Program-made: the position numbers and the translations under genes | From: Halorubrum sp. Hd13 | Lineage (GTDB): Archaea; Halobacteriota; Halobacteria; Halobacteriales; Haloferacaceae | Assembly: GCF_002252755.1 (NCBI RefSeq) | Contig: NZ_NHOY01000071.1 | Location: 34,067 to 98,066 of the forward strand | Direction of reading: 5' to 3' | DNA length: 64,000 bases | Notes under the pieces: generated by a model | Databases searched by the model: none | Told to the model about the DNA's origin: nothing | The model's input: the letters and a program-made list of their open reading frames with translations, nothing else | In this document: piece by piece, positions 40,718-50,433 of the stretch | Layout of the letters: every line of letters begins with the position of its first letter | Numbering within the stretch: position 1 is the stretch's first letter

Positions 40718-43700
40718 TTACAGCCGAAGCCGCTTAACCGACGTGCCGGCGCCGCCGAAGTCGGCGAGCGCCGCGTCCGCGTCGCCGCTGTCGGCCGTCG
40801 CCGCCGCGACCACCACCGTGTCGGCGTCGAGGTCGGCGTCCAGTCGGACCTCGTACGCGCCGTCGTCGGGCGTCGCGAGCGTCGAGCCGTCGGCGGTGTA
40901 CACCGCGACCGCCTCGGCGTCGGTCTCGCCGGAGACGACGAGGTCCTCGCCCGCGTACTCGACGGCGGCGGTGAGGTCGGGCGCCGCGGGGCGGTCGCCT
41001 TCGACGTACCGCTCACGGACGACGGTCGGGGTCTCGACCGGCTCCCCGGCGTCGACGCCGTGCGCGAGCCGGATGTAGCCCGCCATCGACCACGCGAGCG
41101 GGGTCGCCCCCCCGGTTCCCTCGCCGAACTCCCAGCCGTAGTCGGTCGGGTGCTCGCGGTCCCACACCTGCTCGGGGAGCATCCGCCCGGAGTTGCCGAA
41201 CCCGGCCATCGTCTCCAGCAGGGCGGCGGGTTCGAGCTCGGCCTCCTCGGTGCCGCCGAAGGCGTCGGGGCCGTCGGCGCGGGCGCGGAGCTCGTACTCG
41301 CCGCGCTCGCCGGTGAAGATCGGCCACAGCCGGCCGCGGCCGTCGCCGGTGCCGGCCCAGGGCGCGCCCGGGTCACCGGCGGCGATCTCGCCGTAGGCGT
41401 CGCCGACGTAGCGGTACCACGCGGGGCCGTACGGCGTGTCGACGCGGATCGATTCGTCGACGACGGAGACGGAGTTCCGGACCGTCTCGTCGTCGGCCGG
41501 CTTCACCCCGAGCCGGACGAGTTCGAGGAAGCCTCCGTCGACGATCTCCCGCTCGTCGTAGGTCGGCCCGTCGTTGGCGATCGTCCGCGGTCGCCCGGAG
41601 TCGGGGTCGCCGTCCGCGGTGACCCGGAGGTAGTACGGCGTCTCGGCGTGCCGATCGGTCCCCGTCGACGTCGCGCACCACTCCTCGACGCGCGCGGTCC
41701 AATCGTCCGCGAGCCCGAGCCACGCGAGCGCGTCGGCGCGGAGCTCGTCGGGGGCGGGGTCGTCGCGCGAGCCGCCAGCCGGGCCGCCGCCGGACTCGAT
41801 CCGGCCCGCCTCCGCGAGCGCGAGGGCGGCGCCGCAGACGAGTCCGGCGATCTCGGCGGCGATACTCGACGGAGAGAAGCCGGCCTCCTCCTCCCAGCGC
41901 TCTTGGGCCGTCTCCGGACCGTTCGCCGCGATGTAGCCGAGCGAGCGCCGGACCTGGTCGTAGGTGTAGTCGGCGTCGGCCGGCGCGGTCCCGTGCTCGT
42001 ACAGCTGCCACGCCATCACCGACGGGAACGCGATGTTGTCCATCTGCTCGCCGCCCCAGCGGGTGCGGCCGTCGATGTAGGTGTTCTGCGGCAGGAAGCC
42101 GTCGTCGTCCTGCTGGGTGTTGTAGAGGTACGCGAGCGCGTTCGCGCCCCGCTCGACCTCGCCGACCTCGATCAGCGCTGTGAACACCTGATAGAGGTCG
42201 CGCGACCAGACGAAGTTGTAGCCGTAGCCGCGGTCCTCGGCGGCGTATTCCGTCTCGCCCCACGGCACCGACGGGCTCGCGATCCCCGCGCCGTCGTGGC
42301 GCTTGTCCTCCACGGCCGCGAGGGTCATCAGCGCGAAGCGGTACTGCGCCTCCAGCTCCGCGTCGCCGGTCACCGAGTCGGGGAACTCCCGGCCGGCGAG
42401 CCAGTCGCGCCACGTCTCGACGTAGGAGGCGGAGACGTCGTCGAAGCCGCGCGAGATTGCGCCGCGGGCCTCGCCGAGCGCGGCCGCGGTGTCGGCGTTC
42501 TCGGCGAAGCCGAGCGCGACCGTGTCGGAGACCGCGGTCCCGCTCCCGACGAGCCCGGCGAGCACGACGTTGCCGGTCCCCTCCGCGGTGCCGTCGCCGC
42601 GCTCCCCCTCGCTGAACAGGGCGTCGGCCTCGTCACCGCCGGCCGAGAGGACGCTGGCCCACTCGAACCGGTCGTCGCTGGCGAGCGCGAGCGCGACCTC
42701 GAAGGAGTCGCCGCCGTCGTCGACGAGTTTCCCCGTGCTCCGCTCGGCCGCGTCGTCGTTGCGCGCGAGGAGGTGGTACCCGTCGGCGCCCGCCACGCGG
42801 TCGCCGCGGTCGTTCGTCCCGACGTTCGTGATCGTCGTGTCGACCAGCGCGTACACGTCGTACTCACCCTCGCCCTCGAAGTCGACGTCCGCGAGGACCG
42901 CGTCACCGTCGGTGTCGACGGCGTACTCGACGGTCAGCGTCCACTCGTGGCCGTGGCCGTCGCCGGTCTCGCGGATCGTCTGCGTGTACGCGAGCGCGTC
43001 GCCGGCGGTCGGTTCCGTCGTCCGCTCCACAGTTTCCGTCGCCGTGACGTGGCTCGTCTCGTCGAACGTCCGGACGGTGTGGCCCGTCTCCGGGTCGGCG
43101 ACGAGGAAGTCGAACGTGCGGACGTTCATCACGTCGATCCGCGGGAAGCGGGCCTCGGTGAGCGCCCCCTCGGTCAGGGTGAACCAGACCGGGACCGGGT
43201 CGTCGGCCTCGTGGTCGGCGGGGGTCCCGACGCCGAACTTCCGGCCCGTCGTCCAGTGGGGCGCCTCGCTCGGTCCGGTCGGTCGGTCGTGCGGGACGGG
43301 GAGCGCGCCGTGCTTCGCGAGCGTCACCGTCGCCTCGATCCGGAGCGCGTGCGACCACCCGATCGGCGTCGCGCCGTCGAGGTCCCCGTCGTCGAACGCC
43401 TGCTCGGCGAACAGCCCGGCGTCGTTGACGAAGTGACCGTCTGGCTCGCAGAGGGCGTAGAGGTCTCGGGCCGCCCCGAACAGCTCGTCGGCGTCGCCGT
43501 CGCGCTCACGCACGAGCCCGCCGAGCGAGGCGGCGGCCGTCGCGCCCCACAGCGTCGCGATCGACCACACCTTCGCGGCGCCCTGCTCGGCCGTGCGCCA
43601 GTCGTCGCCGGTGAACCTGACGATCCCCTCGACATCGGCCGTCTCCCGGCGGAGCGCCTCGATCGAGTTCCGGACGTGCCTCTCCACGCGGTCGAGGAAC

Positions 43701-45448
43701 GCCTCGAAGTCGGCCGTCGCGACCGCCGCGCCGGAGCCGTCGGTGACCGCGCCGTCGACGTCCGCGCGCTCCTCGCGGAGGGCCGCGTACTCGACGGTCG
43801 CGCTCGCCAGCGCGAACGTGCTGGCGTCCGCACGGTCGTCGCGACTCTCCGCGCTCGCCCGTTGGGGGAATCGCTCGGTGTCGGGGTTCCAGCGGTCGTC
43901 GAGCCCGGCGATCGCCTCGTCGGCCGCCGCCGCGGCCGCGACGCGCGTCTCGTCGTCGACCGGGGCACGGGCGACCGCGGCGAACGCGCGCAGGTAGGCC
44001 GCGCCGGTGTGGGTGAACCGCCCGAGGGCGTTCTCCCAGCAGTTCTGACAACGCCGGGGGAGCCCGTCGTCCTCGGTCGTCTCGCGGAGGAAGGCGACCG
44101 CGTCGGCGATCGTCGCGTCGATCCGCTCGCGCCACTCCTCGGGGAGGTCGGTCGTCCGGCGGAGTCGGGCCAAAAACGCGACCACGGACGCGGGCTGGTC
44201 CAGCTGGTCGTTCGGTCCGGCCGTCCCGTTCGCGCCCTCGATCCTGGCGTTCGCCCAGCCGGGGGCGACCTTGCCGGAGTCGGCCCAGACGCGGTGGGGC
44301 CACGAGCCGTCGGCGTCCTGCGTGCGACAGAAGAAGGAGGCGGTCGCGAGCAGCTCCTCGTCGGCGTCGAGGCCGACCTCCTCGCTCGCGGTCAACAGCG
44401 CCGTCGCGGTCTCCGCCTCGTCGCGGAACCAGGTGTAGCCGTAGCCGCCGGAGGTCGAGTAGAAGGGGTCGAACTCGGGGGCGGCGATCCGAGCGCCGGA
44501 CTCGGCCGTCAGCAGGTCGAGCGCCCGGAGGTCGCTCCTGATCACGTCCCGCCGCGGCACGTCTTCGGGCACCTCCGGCCCACGGCCGGCCGCCGCCTCG
44601 CGGAGGTCGTCGGCGTCCGGGTAGGCGGTCGCGATCCGAGAGAGCTCCTCGATCCGCCGGCGGCGGTCGGGACCGTCGGAGAGCGCGGCCAACGCGTCGT
44701 CGCCCGTCTCGCGCGTCTCCTGCCGGTCGACGACGGCCCGGCTCGCGAGCGTGACGCGCTCGGTCCGGCCGTCGCGCTCGAATGGCGCGCGGACGACGAC
44801 GTCCGGGGTGAGCCGCGAGTCCTCGCGCTGGTCGATCTCCCCGCGGTGGGGGAACCCTGCCCCGCCCTCGCCGAGCAGTTCAGTGATCGTGCGGAGCCGC
44901 TGGCCGTGCGCCGCCGTGAGCCCCGTCGACGCCGTGAGGAAGTCGTGCTCGGAGCGGTGGTACACCTCGACGACGCTCCCGTCGTCCGGTCCGGCCCCCT
45001 CGTGGACCAGGTTGCCGACGCGGCCCTCGACCATGTCGGGCGAGAACGCGCAGGCGGCGACGAGCTCGGCGCCCGCGGGCGGCGCGCCCCGCAGTTCGAT
45101 GTGCGTCAGGTGGGTGTCGCTCACGACGAGGTCGAACTGGTGGATCGTGTACCGGCCCGCGTCGTACTCGGTCTCGACGAGCGGCGTGTCCTCGTCGTAG
45201 TGCTGTCGCGTCGTCGTGAGATCGTCGAACCAGCGGACGCCGCGGCCGGCCGTGATCCCCATCCGGAGCCGGTCGGCCCCGCCGACTCCCGACAGGGAGT
45301 ACGAACAGTCGTGGACGGTGCCGTCGGGCCCGACGTGGACCAGACGGCCGTCGTCGCCCGTGAACGCGCCGGCGGTCGTGGGACGCTCCGCCGGATAGCG
45401 CTCGCCGCGCCGACGTTCGTGCTCCGTGAGAGCGGTTCGCAGTCGCAT
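40718..45448 (-). CDS. Glucoamylase-family (GH15) protein with two GH15-like modules
   Basis: 1576 aa from the ATG at 45446-45448. Module 1 (about 1-715) has GGYGYTWFRDEAETATALL near 336, a QLDQPASVVAFL segment, and FAEQAFDDGD with Glu682. Module 2 (about 725-1576) begins APHWTTGRKFGVGTP, continues with a beta-sandwich domain of glucodextranase type, then GYGYNFVWSRDLYQVFTAL near 1076, RWGGEQMDNIAFP with Glu1134, and LPEQVWD with Glu1426, the usual GH15 base motif. A Gly/Ala-rich end domain follows. There is no signal peptide, so it is probably cytosolic. It should release glucose from alpha-glucans. Divergent from the alpha-amylase gene; CTTTTA box 26 nt upstream. Confidence 0.9.
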   Translation of the reverse strand: MRLRTALTEHERRRGERYPAERPTTAGAFTGDDGRLVHVGPDGTVHDCSYSLSGVGGADRLRMGITAGRGVRWFDDLTTTRQHYDEDTPLVETEYDAGRYTIHQFDLVVSDTHLTHIELRGAPPAGAELVAACAFSPDMVEGRVGNLVHEGAGPDDGSVVEVYHRSEHDFLTASTGLTAAHGQRLRTITELLGEGGAGFPHRGEIDQREDSRLTPDVVVRAPFERDGRTERVTLASRAVVDRQETRETGDDALAALSDGPDRRRRIEELSRIATAYPDADDLREAAAGRGPEVPEDVPRRDVIRSDLRALDLLTAESGARIAAPEFDPFYSTSGGYGYTWFRDEAETATALLTASEEVGLDADEELLATASFFCRTQDADGSWPHRVWADSGKVAPGWANARIEGANGTAGPNDQLDQPASVVAFLARLRRTTDLPEEWRERIDATIADAVAFLRETTEDDGLPRRCQNCWENALGRFTHTGAAYLRAFAAVARAPVDDETRVAAAAAADEAIAGLDDRWNPDTERFPQRASAESRDDRADASTFALASATVEYAALREERADVDGAVTDGSGAAVATADFEAFLDRVERHVRNSIEALRRETADVEGIVRFTGDDWRTAEQGAAKVWSIATLWGATAAASLGGLVRERDGDADELFGAARDLYALCEPDGHFVNDAGLFAEQAFDDGDLDGATPIGWSHALRIEATVTLAKHGALPVPHDRPTGPSEAPHWTTGRKFGVGTPADHEADDPVPVWFTLTEGALTEARFPRIDVMNVRTFDFLVADPETGHTVRTFDETSHVTATETVERTTEPTAGDALAYTQTIRETGDGHGHEWTLTVEYAVDTDGDAVLADVDFEGEGEYDVYALVDTTITNVGTNDRGDRVAGADGYHLLARNDDAAERSTGKLVDDGGDSFEVALALASDDRFEWASVLSAGGDEADALFSEGERGDGTAEGTGNVVLAGLVGSGTAVSDTVALGFAENADTAAALGEARGAISRGFDDVSASYVETWRDWLAGREFPDSVTGDAELEAQYRFALMTLAAVEDKRHDGAGIASPSVPWGETEYAAEDRGYGYNFVWSRDLYQVFTALIEVGEVERGANALAYLYNTQQDDDGFLPQNTYIDGRTRWGGEQMDNIAFPSVMAWQLYEHGTAPADADYTYDQVRRSLGYIAANGPETAQERWEEEAGFSPSSIAAEIAGLVCGAALALAEAGRIESGGGPAGGSRDDPAPDELRADALAWLGLADDWTARVEEWCATSTGTDRHAETPYYLRVTADGDPDSGRPRTIANDGPTYDEREIVDGGFLELVRLGVKPADDETVRNSVSVVDESIRVDTPYGPAWYRYVGDAYGEIAAGDPGAPWAGTGDGRGRLWPIFTGERGEYELRARADGPDAFGGTEEAELEPAALLETMAGFGNSGRMLPEQVWDREHPTDYGWEFGEGTGGATPLAWSMAGYIRLAHGVDAGEPVETPTVVRERYVEGDRPAAPDLTAAVEYAGEDLVVSGETDAEAVAVYTADGSTLATPDDGAYEVRLDADLDADTVVVAAATADSGDADAALADFGGAGTSVKRLRL

Positions 45449-45560
45449 AGTCGCCCTGCGATTCCCTCGGTAAAAGCCTTGACGAACGAGGCGACCGACC
45501 GGTTTCGCCGCGATCCGGCGAAGGGGAACAACGAATACCCCGGGTGCCGATGGATGGCAC

Positions 45561-47693
45561 ATGCACCACCCAGGACCCCCCCGATTCCTCTCGACCGGGG
45601 AGACGACGCAGCTCGCCCCGCGGGACCCGGACCCGACGGCGGAGTACGAGTGGCGCGTCGCCGACGCGCCGCCGGACAGCGAGGCGACAGTCGGCGAGGA
45701 CTCGGTAACCGAGTTCACGCCGGACGTCCCCGGACAGTACCGCCTCGGCCTCGACGCGCCCGACGGCGACCACCTCCTGACGGTCCGCGCGTTCGCGGCG
45801 AGCTACGAGGGCGTCGACGTCGCCGGCGGCAGCGGAACGGCGATCCGCGACCGCGACGCCGACCACGCCGCGATCGACTACGGCGCCGAGCGGCCCCACG
45901 AGGGCGTCGGCCGTCCCCGCGTCCGGCTCGACGCGACCGTCGAGGAGGCGGAGGGGGGCGGAGCGAGCGGAGACGCAGCGGGCGAGGGAGAGCGCACCGA
46001 GGTCGTCGTTCGCGCGACGCCGACACCGAACCCCGAGTCCGCCCTCGACGCGTCGGAGCTCGCGGTCACCTTCGTCGTCGACGATCGCGACGTCGAGCGA
46101 GCGGTCGCGGAGGGGCGGCGGAACCCGCGGGACGCGTTCCGGACGACCGACGACGGACGCGCGCTTCGGATTCCGGTCGACGCCGTCCCGGACCGGCTCC
46201 GCGTCCACGCGGTCGCCGTCGCCCGCGAGCCGGGTCGCGAACAGCGGGTGAGCGTCGCCGACGCGGTCGCCGTCGAGCGGGCCGACCGGAGCGAGCTCGC
46301 GGACGCTGACGAGGACGAGACCGCCGACCCGGACCTGACGACCCCCGTCGACGCCGACGGCCCCGCCTTCGAGACGGTCCGACTGAACCAGCCGCCCGAG
46401 TGGACGGCGGACGCGACCGTCTACGAGGTGTACGTCCGGACGTTCGCCGACGCCGACGAGGGCGAGGCGTTCGAGTCGATCGCGGAGCGGATCCCGGAGA
46501 TCGCCGACCTCGGCGTCGACACGCTGTGGCTCACGCCCGTGCTCCAGCACGACGGGAAGCCGCACGGCTACAACATCGTCGACTTCTTTGACGTGGCGGA
46601 GGACCTCGGCGACCGCGACGAGTACGAGGCGCTCGTGGAGGCCGCCCACGACCACGGGATGCGGGTGCTGTTCGACTTCGTCGCCAACCACACCGCACGC
46701 GACCACGAGTGGTTCGAGGACGCCTACCGGAACCCCGACTCTCCGTACCGCGACCGCTTCGAGTGGCAGGAGTCGGGCGAGCCGGGGACGTACTTCGACT
46801 GGGAGCTGATCGCGAACCTGAACCACGCGAACCTCGACGTGCGGCGGTTCCTCCTCGACGTGATCGACGAGTGGGCGCCGCTCGTCGACGGGTTCCGCTG
46901 TGACATGGCGTGGGCGGTCCCCGACTCGTTCTGGCGCGAGCTCCGCGACCGGGTGAAAGACATCGACCGCGAGTTCCTGCTGATGGACGAGACGATCCCG
47001 TACATCCCCGGCTTCCACGAGGGGATGTTCGACATCCACTTCGACGCGACGCTGTACTTCCAGCTCCGGCAGGTCGGCCGCGGCGCCGAGCCGGCCGCCT
47101 CGGTGTTAGACGCGATCGACCAGCGCGCGGAGATCGGCTTCCCCGACCACGCCGGCTTCCTCCAGTACATCGAGAACCACGACGAGACGCGCTACCGCGT
47201 CGAGTGCGGGGACGCCGCCGCGGCCGCCGCGGGCGCCGCGACGTTCACCCTGCCCGGCGTGCCGATGGTGTACGCCGGACAGGAGATCGGTCAGCGCGGC
47301 CGCCGGGACGCGATCGCGTGGGAGCACGCGCGCGACGAGGTCCGAGATCGCTACGAGCGCCTGCTCTCGACTCGCGACGACCACCCGGCGCTCGGGCCCG
47401 AGGGCGGCCTCGAACGGGTGGGGTACCACGTCGCCAGCGGCGACCTGAGCGAGCGGCCGATCGTCGCTAGCGGCGACGTCCACCCGGACGACGTGGTGGC
47501 GTTCCGCCGGAGCGACGGCGCGGAGTCGCTGATCGTCGTCCTCAACTTCGCGCCCGACGAGGCCAGCGTCGCGGTCGACGCCGACCACACGGACCGCGAC
47601 CTGGTCACCGGGGAGTCGTGCGTCGTCGTCGACGGGGAAGGGACGGAGCGGATCCGCGTCGACGAGGTCGCTATCGTCAGGGAGACGGAGTGA
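45561..47693 (+). CDS. GH13 alpha-amylase-family glycoside hydrolase
   Basis: 710 aa. The first 260 residues are beta-rich non-catalytic domains (RFLSTGETTQLAPRDPDPTAEYEWRV...PGQYRLGL). The (beta/alpha)8 barrel has region I DFVANHT, region II GFRCDMAW with nucleophile Asp448, region III LLMDETIP with acid Glu477, and region IV IENHDETR with Asp541. A C-terminal beta domain follows (SLIVVLNFAPDEASV). No signal peptide, so an intracellular amylase, maltodextrinase or related GH13 enzyme is likely. Its stop overlaps the next ATG (TGATG). It is the first gene of the plus-strand sugar operon. Confidence 0.92.
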   Translation: MHHPGPPRFLSTGETTQLAPRDPDPTAEYEWRVADAPPDSEATVGEDSVTEFTPDVPGQYRLGLDAPDGDHLLTVRAFAASYEGVDVAGGSGTAIRDRDADHAAIDYGAERPHEGVGRPRVRLDATVEEAEGGGASGDAAGEGERTEVVVRATPTPNPESALDASELAVTFVVDDRDVERAVAEGRRNPRDAFRTTDDGRALRIPVDAVPDRLRVHAVAVAREPGREQRVSVADAVAVERADRSELADADEDETADPDLTTPVDADGPAFETVRLNQPPEWTADATVYEVYVRTFADADEGEAFESIAERIPEIADLGVDTLWLTPVLQHDGKPHGYNIVDFFDVAEDLGDRDEYEALVEAAHDHGMRVLFDFVANHTARDHEWFEDAYRNPDSPYRDRFEWQESGEPGTYFDWELIANLNHANLDVRRFLLDVIDEWAPLVDGFRCDMAWAVPDSFWRELRDRVKDIDREFLLMDETIPYIPGFHEGMFDIHFDATLYFQLRQVGRGAEPAASVLDAIDQRAEIGFPDHAGFLQYIENHDETRYRVECGDAAAAAAGAATFTLPGVPMVYAGQEIGQRGRRDAIAWEHARDEVRDRYERLLSTRDDHPALGPEGGLERVGYHVASGDLSERPIVASGDVHPDDVVAFRRSDGAESLIVVLNFAPDEASVAVDADHTDRDLVTGESCVVVDGEGTERIRVDEVAIVRETE

Positions 47694-50356
47694 TGAGCGG
47701 GGACGCGGGGGACGCGGGGGACGCGTCGCGCGATCGAACGCGCGAGACGCTCCCCGACCGGACCGAAGCCCTCGTCGAGCGGGCGCGGGCCGACCGCGAG
47801 GCGGCGGCCGATCGGTTCGAGGCGGCCCGGTCGCTCGCCGAGCGCCTCGGCGCGCATCCGATCAGACCTGAGGGCGCGGACCCGGCGACCGACCCGCCCG
47901 AGGGCGTCGCCTTCGGCTTCTGGACGCCCGACCTCGTCGACGCCGGCGTCCCCGTCGACGACGTGCGACTGGAGCTGTTCACTCCCGTCGCCGAGGACGG
48001 GGGCGACGGCGACGAGACGGCGGTCGACCCCGGCCGCGACGACCTCCGCGAGGCCACGTTTCGCGTCGACCGACTCCCGGTGGAGCGCGACGAAGAGTTC
48101 CACTGGGTCGCCGTCGACGGGATCGCGCTCGGGACGCGCGACCGGCTCGGCGCGTTGTATCAGCTCGTGTACCGGACCGCTGGCGGCGACGAATGGGAGA
48201 CGGTTCGGGACCCCCTCGCGTACTCGCTCCCGTTCGGGGCGTTCGCGCCCGCGGAGGCCTACGACTGGCCGCGCCTCGACGCGACGCGCCCCGACGGCGA
48301 CCACTTCGACTCGCTCGGGACCGACGAGGAGGCGCTCCCGACGACGGCGGACGACGGGCTCCCGCGGATTGACCCCGCGACGAGCATGGTTGAGATCCAC
48401 CCCGGCACGTCGACCGAATCGGGGTCGCTCGCGGCGCTCGCGAAGCGGTTCGAGGCGATCGGCGAGAAGCTCCGAACCGGCGAGCCGCTCGCACCTCACG
48501 AGCGGAACTACGTCGGGTACGACGCGATCCAGCTCATGCCGGTCGAGCCGCTAACGCAGGCGTACGGGCGCCAGTGGTACTGGCGCCCCGGCGGAACGTA
48601 CGAGCCCGGAGACGGCGAGGACGCTCGCGGGTCCGGCCCGGAGCGCGGCGGCGGGTCGGACGACGCGCCAGTCGACCCCGCGTCGGCGTTCGACCGCGAG
48701 CGCGACCTGGAGCGCGCGAGGGTCGGCGTCGAGCGCCCCGACCAGACCAACTGGGGGTACGACGTCGTTGTGAGCGGCTTCGGAGCGGCGAACCCCGCGA
48801 TACTGGAGACGGGACGGCCCGACGAGCTCGTCGAGTTCATCGCCGCCTGCCACGGGATGCCCGACCCGATCCGGGTCGTCTTCGACGTCGCGCTCGGGCA
48901 CGCGGACGAGTCGGCGGCGGAGCTGCTTCCCGACCCGTTCTTCGAGGGGCCGGGGATGTACGGCCTCCACCTGAACTACCGCCAGCCCGTCGTTCGGGCG
49001 ATCATACTCGAGTTACAGCGCCGGAAAGCGAACTTCGGCGCCGACGGCATCCGGATCGACGGCGCGCAGGACTTCACGTACCACGACGAGGAGACCGGCG
49101 AGCAGGTCCACGACGACGCGTTCCTCGCCGAGATGGACCGGGTGACCCACGAGGTCGCCGGGACCGAGTACCGCCCGTGGATGATCTACGAGGACGGCCG
49201 CCCGTGGCCGCGGGAGGACTGGGAGCTCGCGTCGACGTACCGCACGCTGATCGAGCAGCACCCGCACGCGTTCCAGTGGTCGCCGGTGACGTTCGCGCAC
49301 AACAAGCCCGCGCTCCTCACGTTCTGGGCGACGAAGTGGTGGCGCATGCGCGAGGTCGGCGAGATGGGAAGCCAGTGGATCACCGGCGTCGCGAACCACG
49401 ACACGCTGCGGCGCGGCTCGCAGGTCGAGGTGACCGACGACTGGGGCGGCGCGCTGATCAACCCGTACCTCGCCGACTCGCCGCCCGAGACGATCCGCGA
49501 GGCGTACGACAGCCCCGCCGCGCTCGTCTGGTTCCACGTCGCGATGCCGGGCGTCCCGATGGACTTCCTCCACGCGAACTACCGGGCGCCGTGGGGGTTC
49601 GTCAGGGACACCGACCCGACGTGGAACGTGAAGGTCGTCGCCGAGGAGGCGCCGTGGATCGACTGGCACGTCCCGGAGGGGGCGTACGGCGAGCGCGACT
49701 CGTTCACGCGCTTGAAACAGCTCGGATTCGAGACGCGCGCCGAGCTGAGGGAGTTCGTCACGACGCTCGCGGCCCTGGTCGACGCGACCGACTACGACCT
49801 CGACCTGATCGCGGAGCTGCTGTCGGTCAAGGGCACCCCCCTTCGAGGTAACGCTCGCGGCGAACTCGCCGCCACCGACCTCCAAGCGTTCTCGTTCGCC
49901 TGGAGCGCCGACGTGGCCGAGTACCTCGTCTTGGACCGCTGGGAAGACGCTCAGGGCGATGCGCGGACCGCGTTCGACCGCCGCGTCCGCGAGTTCCGCC
50001 AGCCGCGGCCCTGGCTCCGCCGCGACGTCGACCCGGACCGCGGCGAGGCGTTCGGCTACCGGCATCCGACGGAGGGAACCGTGGTGTACCAGGCGCTCAG
50101 ACGCGACCCCGACGGAGACGAGGCGCTGCTCGTCGCATGCAACGTGGAGGGAACCCCAGTCGAGGTGTCGCCGACGGACGTCCTCGACGACCTCGGCGTC
50201 GCCGGGCGCGACGACGGCGGCGAGCGCGACGGGGCGCCCGACTGGACCGTCGCGCTCGCGGCGCCCGACACCGACGCCTCGGTGGGATCGGACGCGGGGG
50301 TCGTCACGCTCGAGACCGCGGACGCGGTCGTCTGGCGCGCGGGCCGCGGCGACTGA
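47693..50356 (+). CDS. gghA: GH13-like hydrolase resembling glucosylglycerol hydrolase
   Basis: 887 aa; ATG overlaps the upstream stop. The N-terminal third has AFGFWTPDLVD, GALYQLVYRTAGGDEWETVRDPLAYSLPFGAFAPAE. The catalytic part carries MVEIHPGTSTESGSLAALAKRFEAIGEKL, NYVGYDAIQLMPVEPLTQAYG, FDVALGHADESAAELLP, GADGIRIDGAQDF with putative nucleophile Asp456, MIYEDGRPWP, and ITGVANHDTLRRG. This pattern is what I recall of cyanobacterial glucosylglycerol hydrolases and their haloarchaeal relatives; a generic GH13 function cannot be ruled out. Such an enzyme would split the osmolyte glucosylglycerol to glucose and glycerol. No signal peptide. Confidence 0.68.
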   Translation: MSGDAGDAGDASRDRTRETLPDRTEALVERARADREAAADRFEAARSLAERLGAHPIRPEGADPATDPPEGVAFGFWTPDLVDAGVPVDDVRLELFTPVAEDGGDGDETAVDPGRDDLREATFRVDRLPVERDEEFHWVAVDGIALGTRDRLGALYQLVYRTAGGDEWETVRDPLAYSLPFGAFAPAEAYDWPRLDATRPDGDHFDSLGTDEEALPTTADDGLPRIDPATSMVEIHPGTSTESGSLAALAKRFEAIGEKLRTGEPLAPHERNYVGYDAIQLMPVEPLTQAYGRQWYWRPGGTYEPGDGEDARGSGPERGGGSDDAPVDPASAFDRERDLERARVGVERPDQTNWGYDVVVSGFGAANPAILETGRPDELVEFIAACHGMPDPIRVVFDVALGHADESAAELLPDPFFEGPGMYGLHLNYRQPVVRAIILELQRRKANFGADGIRIDGAQDFTYHDEETGEQVHDDAFLAEMDRVTHEVAGTEYRPWMIYEDGRPWPREDWELASTYRTLIEQHPHAFQWSPVTFAHNKPALLTFWATKWWRMREVGEMGSQWITGVANHDTLRRGSQVEVTDDWGGALINPYLADSPPETIREAYDSPAALVWFHVAMPGVPMDFLHANYRAPWGFVRDTDPTWNVKVVAEEAPWIDWHVPEGAYGERDSFTRLKQLGFETRAELREFVTTLAALVDATDYDLDLIAELLSVKGTPLRGNARGELAATDLQAFSFAWSADVAEYLVLDRWEDAQGDARTAFDRRVREFRQPRPWLRRDVDPDRGEAFGYRHPTEGTVVYQALRRDPDGDEALLVACNVEGTPVEVSPTDVLDDLGVAGRDDGGERDGAPDWTVALAAPDTDASVGSDAGVVTLETADAVVWRAGRGD

Positions 50357-50433
50357 GTCGGCCGCCTGGCCGCGACATCCGAGCCCCCCGTTCGGACGCA
50401 ACGCTTGAGTCGGTGGGGGTCACAGGGAGACGC

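Noticed and set aside
41060..46309. 1749-residue open frame on the plus strand
   Set aside because: It lies antisense to the glucoamylase gene and extends into the amylase region; composition is Arg/Val/Gly/Ala-rich with no motifs. It is a product of high GC suppressing stop codons.
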